Positions 8,258 through 16,705 of a stretch of 64,000 nucleotides of DNA are shown here, one piece after another. Position numbers and translations under genes: made by a program. Source of the DNA: CAJCIW01 sp963833965 (GTDB taxonomy: Bacteria; Chlamydiota; Chlamydiia; Chlamydiales; Rhabdochlamydiaceae); NCBI GenBank assembly GCA_963833965.1, contig CAWHZZ010000002.1, positions 62,001 through 126,000 on the forward strand, in the 5' to 3' direction. Under the pieces are notes generated by a model. It was not told the origin of the DNA, did no database searches, and worked only from the letters and a program-made list of their open reading frames with translations. Position 1 is the first letter of the stretch. Every line of letters starts with the position of its first letter.

Positions 8258-10777
8258 TTATTTTGGCAAAGCCAGATTTTTGATTAGAAATCTTCCTTCA
8301 TTATCAGGAATTAATTCGATTTCAGTTGATGGAAAACGGGTTTTGATCCCTTCGATCATATAATCTCGAAAATCAAGATAATTTCCATCTTCCTTGCATC
8401 CTTTTCCCGTAATACAGATAAATGGAGGCACTTGGTTATTGGTGTGAACGCAAATCAAATGAAGCGCGACAATTCCTGCTCCATGAGAAAGGCCATGCAA
8501 ATCGAGAAAGGTCATTGCATTGCGAGTGTATGTCTTATATGTTATTTTGCCTTCTTTAAATAATGCAGTTGCTGTGGAGAATTTATTCTTTTCCACTAGA
8601 ACATCAATACAAATGTTGTAAGTAATATCATTGATTATCCCAAGTTTCTTAGCCTCTTCGAAGGCTTCTTGTGCGTTCTTCAGATCGTTATTTTTCCCTG
8701 CAGCATCGATAAAGCTGTTATAGGTGACGACATCGGCGATTTTAAACGTCTTGGCATCTTCGAAGGTTTCTTGTGCGCTTTTCAGATCGTGATTTTTCCC
8801 TGCAGCATCGATAAAGTTGTTATAGGTGACGACATTGGCTATCCCAAACTCCTTGGCCTCTTCGAAAGCTTCTTTCGCGCTCTGTAACTCGTTATTTTTC
8901 CCTGCAGCATCGATAAAGCTGTTATAGGTGACGACATTGGCGATTTCCAAATTCTTAGCCTCTTCAAAGGCTTCTTTCGCGCTCTTCAGATCGTGATTTT
9001 TCCCTGCGGCATCGATAAAGGTGTTATAGGTGACGAAATCGTAGATTCCAAGCGACTTGGCCTCTTCGAAGGCGGCTTTCGCACTCTTGAGATCGTGATT
9101 TTTCCCTGCAGCATCGATAAAGCCGTTATAGGTGACGACATTGGCTATCCCAAACTCCTTGGCCTTTTCGAAGGCTTCTTTCGCGCTCTGTAACTCGTTA
9201 TTTTTCCCTGCAGCATCGATAAAGCTTGAATAGGTGACGACATCGGCGATTTTAAACGTCTTGGCCTCTTCGAAAGCTTCTTTCGCGCTCTGTAACTCGT
9301 TATTTTTCCCTGCAGCATCGATAAAGCTGTTATAGGTGACGACATTGGCGATTTCCAAATTCTTAGCCTCTTTGAAGGCTGCTTTTGCGCTCTTCAGATC
9401 GTGATTTTTCCCTGCCGCCTCGATAAAGCTGTTATAGGTGACGACGTTGGTTATCCCCAACTCCTTAACCTCTGCGAAGGCTTCTTTTGCGCTCTTCGGA
9501 TCGTTATTTTTCCCTGCAGCATTGATAAAACTGGTATAAATGAAGACATTGGCTATCTTAAGCTTCTTAGCCTCTTGGAAGGCTTCTTTTGCGCTCTTGA
9601 GATCGTGATTTTTCCCTGCCACATCGATAAAGCTGTTATAGGTGACGACATTGGTTAACCCAAGCTTCTTAGCCTCTTCGAAGGCGACTTTTGTGCTCTT
9701 GAGATCGTGATTTTTCCCTGCAGCATCGATAAAGCTTGAATAGGTGACGACATTGGTTAACCCAAGCTTCTTAGCCTCTTCGAAGGCGGCTTTTGCGCTC
9801 TTGAGATCGTGATTTTTCCCTGCCGCATCGATAAAGCTTGAATAGGTGACGACATTGGTTAACCCAAGCTTCTTAGCCTCTTCGAAGGCGGCTTTTGCGC
9901 TCTTGAGATCGTGATTTTTCCCTGCCGCATCGATAAAGCTTGAATAGGTGACGACATTGGCGATTTCCAAATTCTTAGCCTCTTTGAAGGCTGCTTTTGC
10001 GCTCTTGAGATCGTGATTTTTCCCTGCCACATCGATAAAGCTGTTATAGGTGACGACATTGGTTATCCTCAACTCCTTAGCCTCTGCGAAGGCTTCTTTT
10101 GCGCTCTGCAAATCGTGATTTTTCCCTGCCGCATCGATAAAGCTGTCATAGGTGACGACATTGGCTATCCCAAACTCCTTGGCCTCTTCGAAGGCTTCTT
10201 TTGCGCTCTTGAAATCTTTATTTTTCCCTGCCACATCGATAAAGCTTGAATAGGTGACGACATTGGCTATCCCAAACTCCTTGGCCTCTTGGAAGGCTTC
10301 TTTTGCGCTCTTGAAATCTTTATTTTTCCCTGCCACATCGATAAAGCTGGTATAAATGAAGACATTGGCTATCTCAAGCTTCTTAGCCTCTTCGAAGGCG
10401 GCTTTTGCGTTCTTCAGATCGTGATTTTTTCCAGCTTGTTTGATGAAATTGTTAATGACAAAATCATTAATAATTCGGCGAGGAATATTATTAAATAATT
10501 TCAAAATGCTGTCCCAAGGCCCCTTCTTGCTCAAAAGGAGATTGTATATATAGGCATTTGGGCTTTTTTGTTCTCGTTCCAGAATTGAGATAGCATCGTT
10601 TAAATTTTTTGTGTTTTTTAATTCTTTTTGAATCGAATTCGATTGCTGTGCAGTGAGTGAAGAAAAATTCGATTTAATCAGTTTCTCAATGCGCTCACTG
10701 AGTGAAGATTGGAAAGAGTGAGATTTTGTGTTCAATGAGGAACTATTATCTCTAGATGCTACAGATCTAACTGCCAT
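8258..10777 (-). CDS. PPR-SMR protein 1: 18 exact 34-residue pentatricopeptide-type repeats plus Smr-like domain
   Basis: 839 aa from ATG 10777; an in-frame TTG two codons earlier is less likely, since the paralogue also starts MAVRSV. Layout: a Ser/Arg-rich N-terminus, a helical region (about 25-100) with one degenerate repeat, 18 contiguous 34-aa repeats (105-716, consensus VVTYNSFIDAAGKNHDLKSA...), one partial repeat, and a C-terminal Smr-like domain with LDLHG (758-762) and TGKG (790-793). The repeat matches the P-class PPR motif but is one residue shorter at the C-terminal loop. Residue 5 is N/S/T/D and the last residue is N/D, which are the RNA-code positions of plant PPR proteins. Predicted sequence-specific RNA-binding protein, possibly a nuclease through Smr. 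PPR proteins are abundant in eukaryotic organelles and rare in bacteria, so transfer from a host is likely. Tandem paralogue of the next gene. Confidence 0.9.
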   Translation of the reverse strand: MAVRSVASRDNSSSLNTKSHSFQSSLSERIEKLIKSNFSSLTAQQSNSIQKELKNTKNLNDAISILEREQKSPNAYIYNLLLSKKGPWDSILKLFNNIPRRIINDFVINNFIKQAGKNHDLKNAKAAFEEAKKLEIANVFIYTSFIDVAGKNKDFKSAKEAFQEAKEFGIANVVTYSSFIDVAGKNKDFKSAKEAFEEAKEFGIANVVTYDSFIDAAGKNHDLQSAKEAFAEAKELRITNVVTYNSFIDVAGKNHDLKSAKAAFKEAKNLEIANVVTYSSFIDAAGKNHDLKSAKAAFEEAKKLGLTNVVTYSSFIDAAGKNHDLKSAKAAFEEAKKLGLTNVVTYSSFIDAAGKNHDLKSTKVAFEEAKKLGLTNVVTYNSFIDVAGKNHDLKSAKEAFQEAKKLKIANVFIYTSFINAAGKNNDPKSAKEAFAEVKELGITNVVTYNSFIEAAGKNHDLKSAKAAFKEAKNLEIANVVTYNSFIDAAGKNNELQSAKEAFEEAKTFKIADVVTYSSFIDAAGKNNELQSAKEAFEKAKEFGIANVVTYNGFIDAAGKNHDLKSAKAAFEEAKSLGIYDFVTYNTFIDAAGKNHDLKSAKEAFEEAKNLEIANVVTYNSFIDAAGKNNELQSAKEAFEEAKEFGIANVVTYNNFIDAAGKNHDLKSAQETFEDAKTFKIADVVTYNSFIDAAGKNNDLKNAQEAFEEAKKLGIINDITYNICIDVLVEKNKFSTATALFKEGKITYKTYTRNAMTFLDLHGLSHGAGIVALHLICVHTNNQVPPFICITGKGCKEDGNYLDFRDYMIEGIKTRFPSTEIELIPDNEGRFLIKNLALPK

Positions 10778-10932
10778 AAACAATGTCTTTTGTAAATTTT
10801 TTGCCGATTATCATAGCATCAAGGAACATAAATTTAAAGCATTAAGAGCCTGTCTGCGAATTTGGATTTCGCAGAAAGGCTCTAAGACATTTCCCTTTGG
10901 ATTTAAGGATGTTCTCGAGGAGGTTAGCTTTT
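10778..10932. repeat. Duplicated leader/spacer, copy 1 (between the PPR genes)
   Basis: This spacer is nearly identical to 13255-13413: both begin next to MAVRSV start codons, share AATGTCTTTTGTAAATTTTT, the block GCCGATTATCATAGCATCAA and the GAGGAGGTTAGCTTTT tail. It shows that the PPR gene was duplicated together with its 5' leader. On the minus strand TATGAT/GATAAT in the leader could be a -10 element for each PPR gene. Confidence 0.8.
10845..10883 (-). terminator. Hairpin downstream of PPR gene 2
   Basis: AGAGCCTGTCTGCGAA and TTCGCAGAAAGGCTCT pair over 16 bases with one mismatch. It lies 50 bp after the stop of the upstream (10933-13254) gene. The U-tract on the minus strand is weak (CTTAATGCTTTAAATTT). 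Copy 2 of the spacer has a partly disrupted version of the same stem after dapF. Confidence 0.4.
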
Positions 10933-13254
10933 CTATTGTAATGGCAAAGCCAGATTTTTGATTAAAAATCTTCCTTCATTATTGGGAATTAATTCGATTT
11001 CAGTTGATGGAAAACGGGTTTTGATCCCTTTGATCATATAATCTCGAAAATCAAGATAATTTCCGTCTTCCCTGCATCCTTTTCCCGTGATACAGACAAA
11101 TGGAGGCACTTGGTTTTTTTTGTTAATGCAAATCAAATGAAGCGCGACAATTCCTGCTCCATGAGAAAGACCATGCAAATCGAGAAAGTTCATTGCATCG
11201 CGAATGTATGTCTTATATGTTATTTTGCCCTCTTTAAATAATGCAATTGCTGTGGAGAATATATTCTTTTCCACTAGAACATCAATACAAATATTGTAAG
11301 TAATGCCATTGGCTATCTCGAGCTTCTTGGCCTCTTGAAAGGTTTCTTTCACGCTCTTCAGATCGTGATTTTTTCCTGCCGCATCGATAAAGCTGTTATA
11401 GGTGACGACATCGGCTATCCCAAGATTCTTAGCCTCTTCGAAGGCGGCTTTTGCGCTCTTGAGATCGTTATTTTTCCCTGCAGCACCGATAAAGCTGTTA
11501 TAGGTGACGACATCGGCTATCCCAAGATTCTTAGCCTCTTCGAAGGCGGCTTTTGCGCTCTTGAGATCGTTATTTTTTCCTGCAGCACCGATAAAGCTGT
11601 TATAGGTGACGACATTGGCTATCTCAAGATTCTTAGCCTCTTCGAAGGCGGCTTTTGCGCTCTTGAGATCGTGATTTTTCCCTGCGTTATCGATAAAGCT
11701 TGAATAGATGATGACATTGGCTATCCCAAGCTCCTTGGTCTTTTCGAAGGCTTCTTTCGCGCTCTTCAGATCGTTATTTTTTCCTGCAGCACCGATAAAG
11801 CTGTTATAGGTGACGACATTGGCTATCCCGAACTCCTTGGCCTTTTCGAAGGCTTCTTTCGCGCTTTTCGGATCGTGATTTTTCCCTGCAGCATCGATAA
11901 AGCTTGAATAGGTGACAACATCGGCTATCCGAAGCTTCTTGGACTCTTCGAAGGCCTCTTTGGCGCTCTTCAGATCGTTATTTTTCCCTGCCGCATCGAT
12001 AAAGCTGTTATAGGTGACGACATTGGCTATCCCAAACTCCTTGGCCATTTCGAAGGCTTCTTTCGCGCTCTTGAGATCGTGATTTTTCCCTGCTGCATCG
12101 ATAAAGCTGTTATAGGTGACGACAGCGGTTATTCCAAGATTCTTAGCCTCTTCGAAGGCGGCTTTTGCGCTCTTCAGATCGTGATTTTTCCCTGCTGCAT
12201 CGATAAAGCTTGAATAGGTGACGATATTGGCTATCCCAAACTCCTTGGCGTTTTCGAAGGCTTCTTTCGCGCTCTTGAGATCGTGATTTTTCCCTGCCAC
12301 ATCGATAAAGCTTGAATAGGTGACAACATCGGCTATCCGAAGCTTCTTGGACTCTTCGAAGGCCTCTTTGGCGCTCTTCAGATCGTTATTTTTCCCTGCC
12401 GCATCGATAAAGCTGTTATAGGTGACGACATTGGCTATCCCAAGCTTCTTAGCCTCTTCGAAGGCTTCTTTCGCGCTCTGCAGATCGTGATTTTTCCCTG
12501 CCACATCGATAAAGCTTGAATAGGTGACAACATCGGCTATCCGAAGCTTCTTGGACTCTTCGAAGGCCTCTTTGGCGCTCTTCAGATCGTTATTTTTCCC
12601 TGCCGCATCGATAAAGCTGTTATAGGTGACGACATTGGCTATCCCAAGCTTCTTAGCCTCTTCGAAGGCTTCTTTCGCGCTCTGCAGATCGTGATTTTTC
12701 CCTGCCGCATCGATAAAGCTGGTATAAATGAAGACATTGGCTATCCCAAGCTTCTTAGCCTCTTCGAAGGCCTCTTTTGCGCTCATGAGATCGTTATTTT
12801 TCCCTGCCGCATCAATAAAGCTATTATAGGTGATGACATCGGCGATTTCAAAATTCTTGGCCTCTTCGAAGGCGGCTTTTGCGCTCTGCAGATCGTTATT
12901 TTTTCCAGCTTGTTTGATGAAATTGCTAATGACCAAAACATTAATAATTTCGCGAGGAATGTTATTAAATAATTTCAAAATGCTGTGCCAAGGCCCCTTC
13001 TTGCTCAAAAGGAGATTGTATATATAGGCATTTGGGCTTTTTTGTTCTCGCTCCAGAATTGAGATAGCTTCGTTTAAGTTTTTTGTATTTTTTAATTCTT
13101 TTTGAATCGAATTCGATTGCTCTATAGTGAGTGAAGAAAAATTCGATTTGATCAGTTTCTCAATGCGCTCACTGAGTGAAGATTGGAAAGAGTGAGATTT
13201 TGGAGTGTTCGATAAGGAACTATTATCTCTAAATGCTACAGATCTAACTGCCAT
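10933..13254 (-). CDS. PPR-SMR protein 2: 16 exact 34-residue pentatricopeptide-type repeats plus Smr-like domain
   Basis: 773 aa, paralogous to the downstream PPR gene and nearly identical outside the repeat block. N-terminal region 1-105, 16 gapless 34-aa repeats (106-649), a partial repeat, and the Smr-like domain with LDLHG (691-695) and TGKG. Residue 5 is N, S or T; the last residue is N or D (A once). The repeat order differs from the paralogue, so the two proteins should recognise different RNAs. Some repeat pairs (for example repeats 3-4 and 5-6) are almost identical at DNA level, which indicates recent expansion or conversion. It follows dapF by 159 bp on the same strand; a promoter in that leader is possible. 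Targets may be bacterial or, if secreted, host organelle RNA; neither is shown by the sequence. Confidence 0.9.
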   Translation of the reverse strand: MAVRSVAFRDNSSLSNTPKSHSFQSSLSERIEKLIKSNFSSLTIEQSNSIQKELKNTKNLNEAISILEREQKSPNAYIYNLLLSKKGPWHSILKLFNNIPREIINVLVISNFIKQAGKNNDLQSAKAAFEEAKNFEIADVITYNSFIDAAGKNNDLMSAKEAFEEAKKLGIANVFIYTSFIDAAGKNHDLQSAKEAFEEAKKLGIANVVTYNSFIDAAGKNNDLKSAKEAFEESKKLRIADVVTYSSFIDVAGKNHDLQSAKEAFEEAKKLGIANVVTYNSFIDAAGKNNDLKSAKEAFEESKKLRIADVVTYSSFIDVAGKNHDLKSAKEAFENAKEFGIANIVTYSSFIDAAGKNHDLKSAKAAFEEAKNLGITAVVTYNSFIDAAGKNHDLKSAKEAFEMAKEFGIANVVTYNSFIDAAGKNNDLKSAKEAFEESKKLRIADVVTYSSFIDAAGKNHDPKSAKEAFEKAKEFGIANVVTYNSFIGAAGKNNDLKSAKEAFEKTKELGIANVIIYSSFIDNAGKNHDLKSAKAAFEEAKNLEIANVVTYNSFIGAAGKNNDLKSAKAAFEEAKNLGIADVVTYNSFIGAAGKNNDLKSAKAAFEEAKNLGIADVVTYNSFIDAAGKNHDLKSVKETFQEAKKLEIANGITYNICIDVLVEKNIFSTAIALFKEGKITYKTYIRDAMNFLDLHGLSHGAGIVALHLICINKKNQVPPFVCITGKGCREDGNYLDFRDYMIKGIKTRFPSTEIELIPNNEGRFLIKNLALPLQ

Positions 13255-13413
13255 AAAAAATGTCTTTTGTAAATTTTTTGCCGATTATCATAGCATCAAG
13301 GAACATAAATTTTAAGAATTAAGAGTCTTTCTGCGAATTTGGATTTCGCCCTAAAAACTTTTGAAAACAGGCTCTAAGAGACATTTCCCTTTGGATCCAT
13401 GGAATCGAGGAGG
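13255..13413. repeat. Duplicated leader/spacer, copy 2 (between dapF and PPR gene 2)
   Basis: Second copy of the leader described at 10778-10932. The hairpin region is interrupted by a short insert (CCCTAAAAACTTTTGAAAAC) resembling the GTTTTCAAAAG repeat of MITE family 2. The GAGGAGGTTAGCTTTT tail overlaps the last codons of dapF, so the end of dapF is homologous to the 3' flanks of both PPR genes. Confidence 0.75.
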
Positions 13414-14226
13414 TTAGCTTTTCAGTAGGTTCAGATTTTTTAAATAGATAAAGCCCTCGAAGACTTTTACAGTAGGGCCAAGCATTTCAATTTCATTTGT
13501 GGAAAATAGAAAGCTTAAGTCTTGACGGTATTGAACAGGATATTGGAAAGAAAGCCTGGTGAGGGTCGATATGGGTGAGGTTAAACCATGAAGTTTCACG
13601 GCGACAAACGCCGAAGCAGCCGCTCCAGTTCCACAGGCCAATGTTTCAGCCTCCACTCCCCGTTCATAAGATCGGACAGTGATGCTCCCATTGCCAAGGA
13701 GTGAAACAAAATTAACATTGACACCATGAGGGGCAAGAGCGGGAGAAAAACGCACCATTTCACCTGTTTCTTGAACATTGATCGCATCAAGATCATCGAC
13801 AAATAAAACAGCATGGGGAACTCCGGTATCGACAATATATGCCTCGCCTTGCGGAAGTTTCAATGGCCAATGCAATATTTTTGGGGTGCCTAAGTTGACG
13901 GCGACATCTTCACCGCTTTGACGGCATGTGACAATGCCGGACAAAGTTTCGATTCTTAAGCAGCAGCGCTTCTGAATAAAGTCGAACAGGCACCGGATGC
14001 CGTTGCCGCACATGGCAGGCTCACTGCCGTCGGCATTAAAAATGCGCATTTTGTAATCGGCAACTGACGAATCGGAAAGTAAAATCAGCCCATCTGCGCC
14101 GATGCCGTGTTGGCGATGACACAAGACCGTGGCCAAGTGAGAAAGATCGATGTTTGGAAGACCTTTCTCATCGATGAGGACGAAATCGTTTCCCGCGCCA
14201 TGATATTTAGAAAATGAGATCTTCAC
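13414..14226 (-). CDS. dapF: Diaminopimelate epimerase
   Basis: 270 aa. Converts LL- to meso-diaminopimelate for lysine and peptidoglycan synthesis in the cytoplasm. Both active-site cysteines are present: MCGNGIRC (about residue 72) and ACGTGAAAS (about 198). N-terminal KYHGAGNDFVLID is typical. The start overlaps the clpP stop by four bases (ATGA), so it is translationally coupled to clpP. The order glyA-clpP-dapF is that of C. trachomatis CT432-CT430. The last 12 codons lie in the region shared with the PPR 3' flanks, so its C-terminus may have been altered by that duplication. Confidence 0.95.
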   Translation of the reverse strand: MKISFSKYHGAGNDFVLIDEKGLPNIDLSHLATVLCHRQHGIGADGLILLSDSSVADYKMRIFNADGSEPAMCGNGIRCLFDFIQKRCCLRIETLSGIVTCRQSGEDVAVNLGTPKILHWPLKLPQGEAYIVDTGVPHAVLFVDDLDAINVQETGEMVRFSPALAPHGVNVNFVSLLGNGSITVRSYERGVEAETLACGTGAAASAFVAVKLHGLTSPISTLTRLSFQYPVQYRQDLSFLFSTNEIEMLGPTVKVFEGFIYLKNLNLLKS

Positions 14227-14843
14227 ACGAGGTCTTTATTCGTTTTGACGATCTTGTCGAGAAGGCCGAACTCTAAAGCCTCTTCAGAGCTCATCCAGGT
14301 GTCGCGGTCGATCGCTTTGTCGATAATTTTTGCATCTTTGCCGGTCGCCTTGACGTAGATATCGACGAGCATCTGCCGAGACTTGAGGATTTCTTTGGCG
14401 TGAATTTCAAGGTCTGTCGCTTGGCCGCGAACGATGGCGTTGATCGCGGGCTGGTGGATCATGATGCGGCAGTGCTCGGTCGCAAACCTTCGCTTTGGCG
14501 CCGCGCAGAGGCTCAATACGGAACCCATCGAAGCGGCAATTCCCGTAATGAGGGTTGTCACGGGAGAAGAAATCATCTTGACCTGATCCCAAATGGCGAA
14601 ACCGGCATCGACGGAGCCGCCCGGGGAATTAATGATGAAGAGAATCGGTTTGCCGGGATCGATCGACTCTAGGTACCACAGCTTGCGGATGATCTCTTTT
14701 GCGCTATCGTTGTCGACGGCATCGGATAAAAAAACGCGGCGGGACTTGAGCATTACCTCGTCGATTTTATCTTCGAGCAGGCTGATCCCCGCAGCTTTCT
14801 TTTGCGCTGGCGGTTCTTCTTCTTCGTCGTTGAAAAAAAACAT
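14223..14843 (-). CDS. clpP: ATP-dependent Clp protease proteolytic subunit
   Basis: 206 aa, S14 serine peptidase that assembles into the ClpP double ring and degrades proteins delivered by ClpX or ClpC. Catalytic Ser is in GIAASMGSVL, His in CRIMIHQPAI, Asp in the C-terminal helix region. An unusual acidic, charged N-terminus (MFFFNDEEEEPPAQKKA) precedes the usual handle. It corresponds to one of the two clpP genes of Chlamydiae, the one next to glyA and dapF. It is 21 bp from glyA and overlaps dapF, so the three genes form an operon. Confidence 0.95.
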   Translation of the reverse strand: MFFFNDEEEEPPAQKKAAGISLLEDKIDEVMLKSRRVFLSDAVDNDSAKEIIRKLWYLESIDPGKPILFIINSPGGSVDAGFAIWDQVKMISSPVTTLITGIAASMGSVLSLCAAPKRRFATEHCRIMIHQPAINAIVRGQATDLEIHAKEILKSRQMLVDIYVKATGKDAKIIDKAIDRDTWMSSEEALEFGLLDKIVKTNKDLV

Positions 14844-14864
14844 ATAAAACTCTCTTTTTACAAA

Positions 14865-16376
14865 TTAATCAATCACGAGCTCTGGATATAACGGAAAAGC
14901 ATGCAGTAATGTCGAAACTCTTTTCTGAACATCGGACAGTACTTTGCGGTCGAATTCCACTTTAGCGCGGCTAGGCCCGCCTTTTTCGTCGAGGGCGGGT
15001 TTGGCGTGCTGGAGCAGTTCGACGATGGCGCCCGCGATTTCTTTCATCTCTAGCTCTTTCATGCCCAGGGTTGTCACCGCGGGGGTTCCAACCCTCACTC
15101 CGGAAGTGTACCAAGGGCCATTTTTATCATAGGGGATGCTATTGCGGTTCACTGTCAAATGCGCTTCACGAAGGGCCAATTCCGCTTGGCGGCCTGTCAG
15201 GCCAAAAGAGGAAGCGACGTCGAAGAGGATCAAATGATTGTCCGTCCCATCGGTAGAGACCTTCACTCCCTTTGCTTTCAGCTCTTCGGCCAAGGCGCGG
15301 GCATTGAGGATGATTTGGCGGGCATACTGCTGGAATGCCGGGGTATTGGCCTCTTTAAATGCGATCGCTTTTGCAGCGATGACTTGGGGCAATGGCCCGC
15401 CAAGCACAATCGGGCAGCCTTTGTCGACGACTTCTTTAAGCTCATTTTTGCATATTACGAGCCCTCCACGCGGGCCTCGCAGCGTCTTGTGAGTCGTTGA
15501 CGTCACGATATGAGCGTAAGGAACCGGATCGTATTCCCCTTTCATCGCTTTGCCTGCGACAAGGCCGGCGAAATGGGCCATATCGACCATGAAGAGAGCT
15601 CCTACGCTATCGGCGATCTCACGCATCTTGGCGAAATTGATCAGTCGAGGATAAGCGGAGTAGCCGGCGATGAGGATTGCGGGCTTTTCTCTCTTCACTT
15701 GGCTTTCGAGCTGGGCATAGTCGAGCAGGCCAGTCTCGCGGTTGACCTCGTAGGGGACCGATTGCATGATCTTGGCGGAAATGTTGTGGCGGTAGCCGTG
15801 CGTCAAATGGCCGCCCGAATTGAGCGACATTCCCATCACTTTCTGATTGACGAGCTGCTGGCGGATTTTTTCGTAGTCTTCCGGCGACAATTCGTCGAGA
15901 TTTTTTTTGCCGAGCCGCTCCATCTCTTTGTTCTGCACGCGATAGACGAGCATCGCCCAAAAGGCGACGAGATTGGCATCCGCTCCCGAGTGCGGCTGCA
16001 CATATGCGTGATCGCATTGAAACAGTTTTTTCGCCTCGTCCATACAGGCAGCCTCGATGGCGTCGACATTGTCGCACCCTGCATAAAACCGGTGAAACGG
16101 GACGCCTTCCGCGTATTTGTCGGTCAAGAGGTTGCCCATGGCGAGTTGGACGGCCAAGGAGGAAAAGTTTTCGGAGGCGATCAGCTTCAGGTAGCTGCGT
16201 TGGTCTTTGAGCTCTTGGACGATCTTTTGCGCGATGAGAGGGTATTCGGACTGAATATGATCGAGCGCAGCCATGTAAGCGATGGCGGCTTTTGTTCTTG
16301 CGCCGTCGGGAACTTTATTGAAATACTTCTCCAAATGCGACATGCAGAGCAGCTCCTCTTCGAGGCAGGTATCCAT
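14865..16376 (-). CDS. glyA: Serine hydroxymethyltransferase
   Basis: 503 aa. PLP enzyme that interconverts serine and glycine with tetrahydrofolate and supplies one-carbon units. The PLP lysine lies in VTSTTHKTLRGPRGG; YSAYPR and the GADANLVAF substrate region are present. The length is typical for the long chlamydial form (about 500 aa, versus 417 in E. coli). Start: ATG 16376 follows GGAT; an in-frame ATG at 16343 with GAGGAG nine bases upstream is an equally good start and gives 492 aa. First gene of the glyA-clpP-dapF operon. Confidence 0.95.
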   Translation of the reverse strand: MDTCLEEELLCMSHLEKYFNKVPDGARTKAAIAYMAALDHIQSEYPLIAQKIVQELKDQRSYLKLIASENFSSLAVQLAMGNLLTDKYAEGVPFHRFYAGCDNVDAIEAACMDEAKKLFQCDHAYVQPHSGADANLVAFWAMLVYRVQNKEMERLGKKNLDELSPEDYEKIRQQLVNQKVMGMSLNSGGHLTHGYRHNISAKIMQSVPYEVNRETGLLDYAQLESQVKREKPAILIAGYSAYPRLINFAKMREIADSVGALFMVDMAHFAGLVAGKAMKGEYDPVPYAHIVTSTTHKTLRGPRGGLVICKNELKEVVDKGCPIVLGGPLPQVIAAKAIAFKEANTPAFQQYARQIILNARALAEELKAKGVKVSTDGTDNHLILFDVASSFGLTGRQAELALREAHLTVNRNSIPYDKNGPWYTSGVRVGTPAVTTLGMKELEMKEIAGAIVELLQHAKPALDEKGGPSRAKVEFDRKVLSDVQKRVSTLLHAFPLYPELVID

Positions 16377-16397
16377 ATCTTATCCGTCTTTATACTT

Positions 16398-16703
16398 CTA
16401 TTGAACCGGAAACTTTTCTTTGAGAATCTTTTCCAGGTCGTCGATCCCAAAATGCTGGGCTAAAATGAGCGCATTCCCCACGAGGCTCGCGCAGTCGCCT
16501 GCAAATTTTTTCTTCAACTCATCTTCGCTCAGTTTGCGCTTTTTCTCTGAACCGCGCAACTCTAAAAAGGACCGGACGAGTTCCCCGAGTTCTTCCTGAA
16601 TTTTCAACAAATAAAACTCATCGTCGCGTCGTTCAATCCCAAATTTTTCGGCGTATTGCCCCCAAGCTTTTGTGCAATGCTGCGCAGCTTCTTTCAAGTT
16701 CAT
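16398..16703 (-). CDS. MazG-like nucleotide pyrophosphohydrolase-type protein
   Basis: 101 aa, all-helical. KIQEELGELVRSFLEL followed by KFAGDCASLVGNALILAQHFG fits the metal-binding EExxE ... ExxD layout of the MazG-like superfamily, which cleaves NTPs to NMP and pyrophosphate (house-cleaning or dCTP/dUTP turnover). The second acidic pair is incomplete, so activity is uncertain. ATG 16703 is favoured by GGAG eight bases upstream; a GTG at 16706 is the alternative. It follows the AlkD gene without a gap, at the end of the TetR operon. Confidence 0.7.
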   Translation of the reverse strand: MNLKEAAQHCTKAWGQYAEKFGIERRDDEFYLLKIQEELGELVRSFLELRGSEKKRKLSEDELKKKFAGDCASLVGNALILAQHFGIDDLEKILKEKFPVQ

Positions 16704-16705
16704 CA

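Noticed and set aside
8669..11703. Plus-strand ORFs antisense to the PPR genes (repeated IVIFPCSIDKAVIGDDIG)
   Set aside because: They are shadows of the repetitive coding sequence on the other strand and have no starts with ribosome-binding sites.
14400..16463. Long plus-strand ORFs over clpP and glyA, including one of 317 codons
   Set aside because: They lie antisense to strongly conserved genes; codon pattern is complementary.
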